Source of the DNA: Ariolimax columbianus
Lineage: Eukaryota; Mollusca; Gastropoda; Stylommatophora; Arionidae
Assembly (NCBI GenBank): GCA_036924085.1
Contig: JAVGWX010000004.1
Coordinates: 13,638,454-13,702,453 of the forward strand
Length of the DNA: 64,000 nucleotides
Direction of reading: 5' to 3'
How positions within the stretch are numbered: position 1 is the stretch's first letter; the number at the start of each line of letters is the position of its first letter. Under the pieces are notes generated by a model, which did no database searches, was not told where the DNA came from, and was given only the letters and a program-made list of their open reading frames with translations. The translations under genes and the position numbers were made by a program. This document shows, piece after piece, positions 45,575 to 55,500 of this stretch.

Positions 45575-45860
45575 CTCTCTTCCCTTACCTCACTCTGTTT
45601 CATTTGACTCTGTCCAACAGTCACACTCTTGCACAACTTTCACACGCGCCCTCATGGTGAGGCCCTTCCATTGCACTTTGGTTGGGCTAGCTTCTGAGGG
45701 CGCACAAATCTAGCATAGGTACATACAGACGCACACATGCATCCGAGCACTGGTTTATGCGTCCTGATATCGCCCAATGGACTACGGTCTGGGGTGGAAA
45801 ATGGCGCGCCTCCGCCAGTAGAAACTAGTGAGACAAACATCTAAGCAACAACAACAACAT
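45575..45860 (+). mobile_element. SINE-like dispersed repeat (family 4), copy b
   Basis: Second copy of the same element about 900 bp downstream and in the same orientation. It ends directly in (CAA)n at 45845-45860. Confidence 0.7.
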
Positions 45861-46029
45861 GATATCCCCAAATATCATCACATCATCAAACACGTCATCC
45901 CCGACACCAGGGTCTGCTATACGATCAACTAGATAGCGACTAAACAGCCACTGTATCTGTACACAAGCTTTATTGGATCACAACAGTCTCCTACCTATTC
46001 TTGGTTTAACTTCACATATGAAAATCAGG

Positions 46030-46330
46030 TTCGTTGATGAGACTTCCATCTGCAGCACCTGCGATCCATTCTTGAAATTACATGGAAGGACAGAGTGACA
46101 AACGCAATCTCGCACCAGAAATGAAATGATGGCTAGGTCAAGTTCGTCGCATGGATGGTGGCCGCATTGCCAAAAATACCCTCTGAGGACAGTTGACGGA
46201 TGGCAACAGAACAGTCGACCGACCACAGCTCAGGTTCAAACATGTGTAAGTGTGATATGAAGACATTGGAACGACGAAGCTGCAGACCATTCCAAGGAGA
46301 GATGTACACGGAAGAGTCACCTCATACATA
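46030..46330 (+). pseudogene. LINE L: 3' end fragment of another RT element
   Basis: Frames read ILEITWKDRVTNAIS, GQVRRMDGGRIAKN and TVDRPQLRFKHV, matching the 'GHVxRM..R.PK' and 'RP..RFKD' C-terminal region of a common animal LINE type. Frameshifts separate the pieces. Confidence 0.65.
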
Positions 46331-46439
46331 GTGCAAGGAAGCTCTTGGGACACGGGAAAGAAAAGATACAAGAAGAAATAAACCAAAACGCTGTCACTAC
46401 AAAGTTGTATCATCCTTTGGTCAGTTATTACTGGAAGGG

Positions 46440-46849
46440 GCTACTACTGCTACAACTACTACTACTACTGACACTACTACTGCTACTATTACTTGTACTA
46501 CTAATACTACTACTGCTACAACTACTACTACTACTGACACTACTACTGCTACTATTACTTGTACTACTAATTCTACTACTGACACTACTACTGTTACAAC
46601 AACTACTACTACTACTGAAACTACTACTGCTACTATTACTTTTACTACTACTGTTGCTACTATAACTACTACTACTACTGCTGCAACTACTACTGCCTGC
46701 AACTACTACTACTAAAACCACTGCTACTACTACTACTACTACTACTGACACTACTACTGCTACTACTACAATTACTGCTACTACTAATACTACTACTGCT
46801 ACTAATACCACTGCTACTACTTCTATTAATGCTGCTACTTTTACTGCTG

Positions 46850-46896
<47 letters not shown>

Positions 46897-46935
46897 GCTA
46901 CTACTACTATTACTGCTGCTACTACTACTACAACT
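46440..46935. repeat. (TAC)n/(CTA)n trinucleotide block
   Basis: Imperfect TAC repeats with a higher-order period near 39-72 bases (for example TACTACTGCTACTATTACTT recurring at 46485, 46545 and 46625), ending in a pure (TAC) run. It gives leucine- and valine-only frames that are not genes. Confidence 0.95.
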
Positions 46936-46939
46936 TTAT

Positions 46940-47070
46940 TTGTCTAATATAGTGAACAAGATTTATTTCATCAATCTCACTAATATAGTGAACAAGATTG
47001 TTTATATCAATCTCTGATATTGTAAACACGATTTATTACATCAATCTCAGTAATAAAGTGAACAACGTAT
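46940..47070. repeat. ~35-bp degenerate tandem, about 4 copies
   Basis: Units share AATATAGTGAACAAGATTTA and TCAATCTCA, each slightly different. Confidence 0.75.
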
Positions 47071-47360
47071 TTTCCAAAATGGTATTTGTCATTACATGAG
47101 ATCTATGTAACCAAAGTTGATCACAATGGACGATCCTGCATATGTCAACATATTTTGTTTCACATTTCTATAGCACATAAAGAAGGTCATTATCTGTTGT
47201 TTTTGTTCTCGGCTCGTTCATACTTGACTTGACAAGTGACAATCAATGTTTGGCAGCATCTGACAATAATTAATACTTCTAAGATCATTTCTGACATTTT
47301 GTATGGATAAGTCAAAGGGTCAACGTCCAAGACTCGCAACTATCATTTAGTACCAAGCAA

Positions 47361-47782
47361 TCAATCAACCCCAATGGTACCCGATAAAGAAGGAGGTGAA
47401 AGATCTTCCGAGACCAGGTCAGGCGAATTTTGTTGCGTTAACTCACGTCCTTCTTTAAACTTAGTTGCCCAGTTCTTCACTGTTGTCTTCGACACATGTT
47501 TGACACCATACACTGCAAGCATTATGTGATGAATGTCAACTGGTCGACATCTTTCAGCTGTTAGAAACCGAATCACCGCTTGCTAATCAACTCTGGACGG
47601 ATTCCGTTTCACACCCGCCATGTTTTCAACGGTGTACTGAAGAAACTATGAGTGGGAGGATAATGACATTTTGCAAACTTGACGGTTGGTATGTGTTGTT
47701 TACACCAACAATGACGTCATCATGTGCATCTTACATATGTTCACTTGTTGCAGTTTGGTCCGGTTTCATTTGAACACGTCTA
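47361..47782 (-). pseudogene. Mariner-like element, 5' part (subfamily 2)
   Basis: Minus-strand frame from about 47620 reads MAGVKRNPSRVD, then AVIRFLTAERCRPVDIH and TTVKNWATKFKEGRELT, an in-frame match to the HTH region of the element at 32567-33545 with one stop. The shared leader ATGATGACGTCA and a terminal repeat (TAGACGTGTTCAAATGAAAC at 47782-47763, reading minus) mark the 5' end. The catalytic domain is missing. Confidence 0.7.
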
Positions 47783-47784
47783 GC

Positions 47785-47791
47785 ATATATA

Positions 47792-47833
<42 letters not shown>

Positions 47834-48075
47834 TTCATTCCCCAGTTGAGGCGGTAATGTTTTTTTCAGACCGCAATGGCTCCCGGGTCGGCCCAGCCTT
47901 AAATGGGTACCGGTTCAGTCCGGGAAGTAAAAGCGGCGAGGGAGAGGAGATGGCTACCGCCCTCATATAGCCGAGCCTTTGAAATGTGAGATCGCTAACA
48001 CCTCACACCCCTACGGCATTAATGCTAAGGGATAACTTTACTTTTACTTATATATATATATATATATATAATATA
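47785..48075 (+). mobile_element. SINE family 2 fragment inside an (AT)n tract
   Basis: 47832-48047 matches the SINE at 53477-53738 from its B box (GGTTCATTCCCC) to the 3' TTACTTTACTTTT end. The first ~45 bases, including the A box, are missing. (TA)n repeats flank it on both sides (47788-47830 and 48048-48082). Confidence 0.85.
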
Positions 48076-48082
48076 TATATAT

Positions 48083-49084
48083 GTCTATGTAAACATATGT
48101 ATGTATATATGTATGCACTTACGTACACACATATGTGTGTATGTATATGCGTGCATGTATGCGCGCTTGTGTGTTTGTGTGTAGACTAAGAACAAGCATT
48201 TGGGAACATACAGCGGTTGTAAGCCATTTTCTTGTAACAAAAACCGCATCGTTATGCAGAGCTGTGTGAATGATCTTGTGATTTCAAACGGGTAAGCTAT
48301 AGTCACTTCAAGAAGACCGAACACGTAAGAGACGTGGGTATTACGTCAGCACTTACTGCCTAGTGTGTTACATTGAAAAAAACAGCAGTAATAAAACAAA
48401 CCTCTTGATATTTATAGAAACCCTAAGAAGGAAATATATCAAAATTAATAAGCCCAACTAAAAATCGTGGAAGCGTTCAAGCACATAGACAGAAATAATA
48501 CCAGAAACTTGATATTTGGACAGATAAATTTTGCTTCGATGTGTAAATAAAGTGTGATGTGAAGACATCTTCATTTTATTAATTTATCTGTCATCTATGG
48601 ATTTCAATGATTACAGAAAAAAGAAATTAATGCATTATGTATATTAACAATGGATCTTCAATGTTAAAATTAAGTATCGAGAAATTAAACCAGTATGAAA
48701 TGTTGATACTTGAGAAATGATACATTACAGAAAAGTTAAACTATTTATTTAAAAAAGGATTTAAAGATATAATAAAACTAAAAGGATCAGGCACGACACA
48801 GAAATACTACTGCATGTAGGTTTCAAGACAAAACGGATCATGAAGCTGTCAGGAAACTGCGACACGACGCTTTGTATGTGATATCAAAAATTAACCCTCC
48901 CAGAGACTATTTACGAAAAGCGATAAATAAAAAAAGAAATACAATCTGGTGAACATTTTTTAAGAAATTCTCATCTGCAACTCTTTTGTTGTTGGTGATG
49001 GCATGATTGCGAGTTTTGAATTCAATTCCTTTTAGTAATTTTGCACATTCCTTTACAGGTTCTTTATATCTGCTATCTGTTTGA
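48083..49084. other. Unannotated AT-rich stretch
   Basis: TATG/GTGT microsatellite to 48180, otherwise AT-rich sequence without a recognised gene. It lies downstream of gene 2 and may include its 3' end. Confidence 0.4.
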
Positions 49085-49505
49085 CAGCATTCTGTTGGAA
49101 TCCATGTTAAGGGTAACAGTGTATTTGACATTCTGTTTGAATCCCTGTTAATGGTAACAGTGTACTTGACATTCTGTTTGAATCCCTGTAAAGGGTAACA
49201 GTGTACTTGACATTCTGTTTCAATCCCTGTTAATGGTAACAGTGTACTTGTCATTCTGTTCGAATTCCTGTTAATGGTAACAGTGTACTTGAAATTCTGT
49301 TCGAATCCCTGTTAATGGTTACAATGTACTTGACATTTTGTTTCAATCCCTGTTAAGGGTAACAGTGTACTTGACATTCTGTTTGAATCCCTGTTAAGGG
49401 TAACAGAGTACTTGACATTCTGTTTGAATGCTTGTTAATGGTAACAGAATACTTGACATTCCGTTTGAATGCTTGTTAAGGGTAACAGTGTACTTGACAT
49501 TCGGT
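49085..49505. repeat. 41-bp minisatellite just downstream of gene 2, about 10 copies
   Basis: The unit is GACATTCTGTTTGAATCCCT plus GTTAAGGGTAACAGTGTACTT. A more diverged unit continues on the far side of LINE E at 49788-49812, so the LINE inserted into the array or its edge. Confidence 0.92.
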
Positions 49506-49787
49506 TATCACTGGTCACAACAGACTTAGATGCCATCTGTACAACAAGTTCAAGATTAGCACTTCAGACCTTTGTGGCTGCGGCACAGCCCCCATAAAGG
49601 CAGAACATATTTTGCAGTACTGTCCACGGTATACCGACAAAAGAAGTAGCATTTGGCAACAGCCAGTGTCCTTCCATGAGAAGATGTACGCAAGCGTACA
49701 GAGCCTTGAGTCGACTTCTGCCTTCGTTAGAGTCATTGAAGTTGAGGTCTGAAGATGAACGAGGAAGAAGAAGAAGAAGACTGTTAA
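49503..49787 (+). pseudogene. LINE E: 3' end of an RNase H-type LINE
   Basis: Reads TGHNRLRCHLYNKFKISTSD, then LCGCGTAPIKAEHILQYCP (the CxC..H..C motif), then ESTSAFVRVIEVEV and a (GAA)n tail. A heavily 5'-truncated, diverged member of the A-D group, similar in length to LINE G. Confidence 0.8.
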
Positions 49788-49806
49788 AAGTAAAGCATAC
49801 TTCACA

Positions 49807-50895
49807 TTAGTCTGCAATCTCATCCACACAAGAATATTCTGACTCTAGACTGGAAGAACACTGTGTTACATTTGGTATATCGATGACTATACACATCTTG
49901 TGGCGTTCAAGCGTGCGTGCCTCCGCGTGCTGGTCAATATGACCTAGATCGTTGGCTTGCAGTCTTCTCGCTCTTTTTTTCACATTGTTGGCTTGGGTCG
50001 GATCGAATACAGGGGTGATTTTGGAAACATTTAAGGCATTATGCACGTTCATACTATCTTTGTAAAAACATTTCGATTTCTCCTTAATGCTCATACGATT
50101 TCGAATAGTTGGATGCCATGCCACGATTGTATTCTTGCATACATCCTCAGATTCACCATCTGAGTTACAGAAATCGTTGCTGTTCATTAGCATTCTAAGA
50201 GATAGTTCAAATCCATGTCGTGTCGCCCTGCTACTGTTTTCGGCGATATCGGACGGAATAATAATGGCGCCTTTGTTGCTAGATGTCACATTTTGTATAT
50301 TTCTGTGAATCTCATCTGCTACACTTTCTGTGATAACTTTACTTATCTTTTGTTTGTTCTCGAGCACTATTTGATGTACATGTAACGGCTGCATGCTGTA
50401 ACATCCATGTGACTTGTACAACCTGGCCCGTCTTGCTTGCCCTCTGGCTTGTGTGTTTTTCTCTGTGCAATTCGCACGTGTTTCATCATTATGAAATACG
50501 CTGAAGTCAGTAGATTCATGGACGCAATAGTTCTCCAGTATATCCATGTCCTCAGCATCGATCACTGACCTGGAATCGCACGTCCTTGCATCGATAATTG
50601 GAAGTACTCTAGCACTAACGCCTGGTTGATTTTTGCATGGAACCGTATCATTCCTACATTCAGGCAAGGAATGTGTTGAAGGCTGGGAACTGACCGAAAC
50701 GAGTCTGAGATCGGGCAGAAATGTATACGCTACGTTATTGGATGTCTGGTTAAAAATGTTCGACCTAGTATTGAGCATGTATTTCATTTTCGAATAGATA
50801 CATTCTTTACGCTTCCTCGACTCCTTGTCAATATGTGGGAACCTGCTTGTTGTCTGCGGGAAGTGCAATAAATCGTTTTGTAGTATGGCTTCCAC
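49807..50895 (-). CDS. Gene 2 exon 3 (terminal)
   Basis: 1089 bases after acceptor CACTATTTTCAG, starting VEAILQNDLLHF and ending DEIAD-stop. At 362 codons in high-complexity sequence it is the clearest non-mobile coding segment in the window. Its last bases adjoin a diverged unit of the 41-bp array. Confidence 0.82.
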   Translation of the reverse strand: MEAILQNDLLHFPQTTSRFPHIDKESRKRKECIYSKMKYMLNTRSNIFNQTSNNVAYTFLPDLRLVSVSSQPSTHSLPECRNDTVPCKNQPGVSARVLPIIDARTCDSRSVIDAEDMDILENYCVHESTDFSVFHNDETRANCTEKNTQARGQARRARLYKSHGCYSMQPLHVHQIVLENKQKISKVITESVADEIHRNIQNVTSSNKGAIIIPSDIAENSSRATRHGFELSLRMLMNSNDFCNSDGESEDVCKNTIVAWHPTIRNRMSIKEKSKCFYKDSMNVHNALNVSKITPVFDPTQANNVKKRARRLQANDLGHIDQHAEARTLERHKMCIVIDIPNVTQCSSSLESEYSCVDEIAD

Positions 50896-52417
50896 CTGAA
50901 AATAGTGAATTAAGTACTGTTATCTCATTTTGTATTTTCAATATACTACTACTAGAAACACAACTGCGTCTTCTACTAGAAGTACTCTATTTTTAGAAAA
51001 TACTGCTAAAGGTACAACTGCTTTTAGTGCTACTACTAATACAACTACAGCTACAACTACTATTACAAATATTAGTACTACTATTACTATACAATCACTA
51101 CTACTGCTACTACCATTATTACTGATGCTTCTTTTGCTGCTGCTATTGCTATTATAATCGCCATTACTACTATTACCCCTACTACTACTACTACTACAAC
51201 TACTACTACTACTGCTACTGCCGCTACTACTACCACTACACCTAATACTACCACTACTACTACCACTACTACTACTACACTACAACTACTACTACTACTA
51301 TTACTAATAAAACTACTACTACTACAGCCTCTACTACTACTACTGCCACTACTACTACTACCATAACTAACTAATACTAATACTACTACCTCTTCTTCGT
51401 TCGCTTTAAGACGTCAACTTAAATGTCTCTTTAAAAAATGCAGTGGTCTACATGAAATCATCGCTAGCTTCTTAGTGCTTGTATTGAATTGTAACGGGAG
51501 ATTGACAAATATATCTTCTCTGTAACTCGTATGTTGGACACTTCTGCAGCTGGTGTTCACTAGTCATTTTATCAGTGCCACAGACACATTCATCTGTATG
51601 TCCTAATTTAAACTGGTTGAATAGATGGTATCGTAACCTATGGTGGCCTATAAGGAGTCTGAAAATTACCACCTGTTCTGCCTTGTTTAACTTGAAGTAA
51701 GCGTCATTTTGCTGTCTTCTTGCATGCTAACCACTTATTCTTTTATCTCTACCTGGTAGGCCTCCTGGCCTCTTCTTAGGTTAAACATGCGTTCAATTGA
51801 GACAGCCTCTGCCTTAACTTGTCAGTATGTCAGCCACCTGATCGTCAAGAACTCATTTGTTGAAATGATAATGAATCCACTAAATCACCACTTTCCTAAA
51901 TCGGAAACATAATTTAGAGACTACCTGCCAAAGTTCTTTTAGATCTGTATTTCTTCGGCTTTCGAGCGCTGCCAACCCAGATATTGCGTCTGAGAAAAGT
52001 GCCAAAAGTTGATTTGTGCTTTCACTCATCATATGTACTTCTGCTGCAGTTTTCAATGTATTTGTTTCCTCTCTGAGGTCACTTTAACAATTTCTTTGTT
52101 GACACTGGCAACCTTACTTCAGTGTTGTTATTTTGGTCCATAAAAATTCCACCACCTCTATTCTCTGTTGCATTTATCGTTGACCTACGTGAGAACATTC
52201 ATTTTTAGGGTAGTGTATCTCTATGTATTTTGCAGTTATGGCTTTTCTTTCGGTTTTTGACTGGCTTTTTTCTGAGAGGGGAATACCTGAGCAGTGAATG
52301 AGTGAAATTTGTGCTGTCAGTCATAAAGTCATTGGTATATTGTCATATAATCAATCATATAATAATTCATAGAATCAGTCACATCAATCATACAATCAGT
52401 CATATAATCTTCTTCTT

Positions 52418-52452
<35 letters not shown>

Positions 52453-52471
52453 ACTCCTGCTACTGCTACTG

Positions 52472-52504
<33 letters not shown>

Positions 52505-55500
52505 TTGTTAACACCGCTACTAATACATCAGTAGATGCTTATTATATGTGTTAATCACACCTTTATTTTTGAAGAAGTGACCTCCTGTAAATGAAATATA
52601 GAAAATTGCTCACTTAACCGACTTCATAGCACATGGGCGAACTTAATATACTCAGACCCTTTCATCGCTGAAAGTGTCAAAGACAGAGCATGAACTCCGT
52701 ACTTCCTTTACAAAAACTGAATACGTTATTTACAGTTGAGTGTCAGGTTGTCTGTAGTCCGTCCAGAAAATATTTATGTTTTGTGAATAGCACAGATTCT
52801 CTCTTGCTGCCCAAGCCTACAGTATCACCTCCTAAAGCTTATAGCCTCTTGCTGCCCAAGCCTACAGTATCACCTCCTAAAGCTTATAGCCTCTTGTTGT
52901 CCAAGCCTACAGTATCACCTCCTAAAGCGTATAGCCTCTTGTTGTCCAAGCCTACAGTATCACCTCCTAAAGCTTATAGCCTCTTGCTGCCCAAGCCTAC
53001 AGTATCACCTCCTAAAGCTTATAGCCTCTTGTTGTCCAAGCCTACAGTATCACCTCCTAAAGCTTATAGCATCTTGTTGTCCAAGCCTACAGTATCACCT
53101 CCTAAAGCTTATAGCCTCTTGTTGTCCAAGCCTACAGTATCACCTCCTAAAGCTTATAGCCTCTTGCTGCCCAAGCCTACAGTATCACCTCCTAAAGCTT
53201 ATAGCCTCTTGCTGCCCAAGCCTACAGTATCACCTCCTAAAGCTTATAGCCTCTTGCTGCCCAAGCCTACAGTATCACCTCCTAAAGCTTATAGCCTCTT
53301 GTTGTCCAAGCCTACAGTATCACCTCCTAAAGCTTATAGCCTCTTGTTGTCCAAGCCTACAGTATAACCTCCTAAAGTTAATAGTCTCTTGCTGTCTGAG
53401 GCTACGGTATCACCTCCTAAAGCTAATAGCCTCTTGCTGTCTGAGGCTACACTATTACCTCCTAAAGCTGATAGAAGCCGCGTAGCGCAGTGGTTAGCGG
53501 GCTGGCTTCGCATCTGAGTGGTCTTGGGTTCATTCCCCAGTTGAGGCGGAAATGTCTGTTCAGACCTAACGGCACCCGGGTCGACCCAGCCTTAAATGGG
53601 TACCAGTTCAGTCCGGGATATAAAGCGGCGAGAGAGAGGAGATGGCTACCACCCTCATATAGCCGAGCCTTTGAAATGTGAGATTGCTAACACCTCACAC
53701 CCGTACGGCAGTTATGCTATGGGTTACTTTACTTTTTTAATGCTAATAGCCTCTTGCTGTCTTAGACTAATGTATCACCTCCTAAAACTTATAGCCTCTT
53801 GCTGTCTTAGACTAAAGTATCACCTCATAAAGCTTATAGCCTCTTGCTTACCAAGCCTACAGTATCATCTCCTAAAGCTTATTGCCTCTTGATGTCTCAG
53901 ACTAAAGTATCACCTCCTAAAGCTTATAGCCTCTTGCTTACCAAGCCTACAGTATCACCTCCTAAAGCTTATAGCCTCTTGCTTACCAAGCCTACAATAT
54001 CACCTCCTAAAGCTTATAGCCTCTTGCTTACTAAGCCTACAGTATCACCTCCTAAAGCGTATAGCCTCTTGCTTACCAAGCCTGCAGTATCATCTCCTAA
54101 AGCTTATAGCCTCTTGCTGTCTTAGACTAAAGTATCACCTCATAAAGCTTATAGCCTCTTGCTTACCAAGCCTACAGTATCATCTCCTAAAGCTTATTGC
54201 CTCTTGCTGTCTTAGACTAAAGTATCACCTCCTAAAGCTTATAGCCTCTTGCTTACCAAGCCTACAGTATCACCTCCTAAAGCTTATAGCCTCTTGCTTA
54301 CTAAGCCTACAGTATCACCTCCTAAAGCGTATAGCCTCTTGCTTACCAAGCCTACAGTATCATCTCCTAAAGCGTATAGCCTCTTGCTGCCCAAGCCTAC
54401 ATTATCACCTCCTAAAGCTAATAGCCTATATGTGATAGTTATCTTGGCAGCGTTTATATCAAACACTGAAAAACATGTTGTTTGTTGCTTCCATCTTTGT
54501 AAATATTATGCTCCACATTTACAGATCTCAGATTTGAATCTGTTGTGAATTATTAATTTCTTTCGTCGTTGTTTTCATCCATTGTTTATGTATGAAATAA
54601 ATACCAAGCTATAAACAAGACTATACGAAAGGAGATGGTGAGAGCAAAGGATGAGTGGATAATAGACCCGTGCACACAAATTCAAGACTGTATTGTCAAG
54701 AACAATAATAGAACAGTTTACCAACTAGTTAAAAACCCGACAAAGAAGTTCAAGCCCACAATAAGAACAATTCATGATGAAGCAGGACATACCATGACTG
54801 CGGAAAAGGATATAATGCAGTGATGGACGAAATATTGCTCCAAGCTGTACAATATGACGTCCCCTAGGGATCATAGAGATGTAACCCCAGCAGACCAACA
54901 AGAAGTCCCCTAGGGATCCTAGAAATGTAACACCAGCTGTACAATATGAAGTCCCCTAGGGATCCTAGAGATGGAACCCCAGCAGACCAACAAGAAGTCC
55001 CCTAGGGATCCTAGAGATGTAACCCCAGATGTACAATATGAAGTCCCCTAGGGATCCTAGAGATGTAACCCCAGCTGTACAATATGAAGTCCCGTAGGGA
55101 TCCTAGAGATGTAACTCCAGTTGTACAATATGAAGTCCCCTAGGGATCCTAGAGATTTAACCCCAGCTGTACAATATGAAGTCCCCGAGGATCCTAGAGA
55201 TGTAATCCCAGCTGTACAGTATAAAGTCCCCTAGGGATCCTAGAGATATAACCCCAGCTGTACAATATGAAGTCCCCTAGGGATCCTAGAGATGTAACCC
55301 CAGCTGTACAATATGAAGTCCCGTAGGGATCCTAGAGATGTAACTCCAGTTGTACAATATGAAGTCCCCTAGGGATCCTAGAGATGTAACCCCAGCTGTA
55401 CAATATGAAGTCCCCGAGGATCCTAGAGATGTAATCCCAGCTGTACAGTATAAAGTCCCCTAGGGATCCTAGAGATATAACCCCAGCTGTACAATATGAA

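Noticed and set aside
46345..47017. Leucine-only and valine-only frames on both strands
   Set aside because: They translate the (TAC)n trinucleotide block.
52690..53367. 225-residue repeat protein (LPKPTVSPPKAY repeats)
   Set aside because: The open frame comes from a 45-bp intronic minisatellite antisense to gene 2. The right-hand half of the same array is broken by stops, and no splice or start context supports it.
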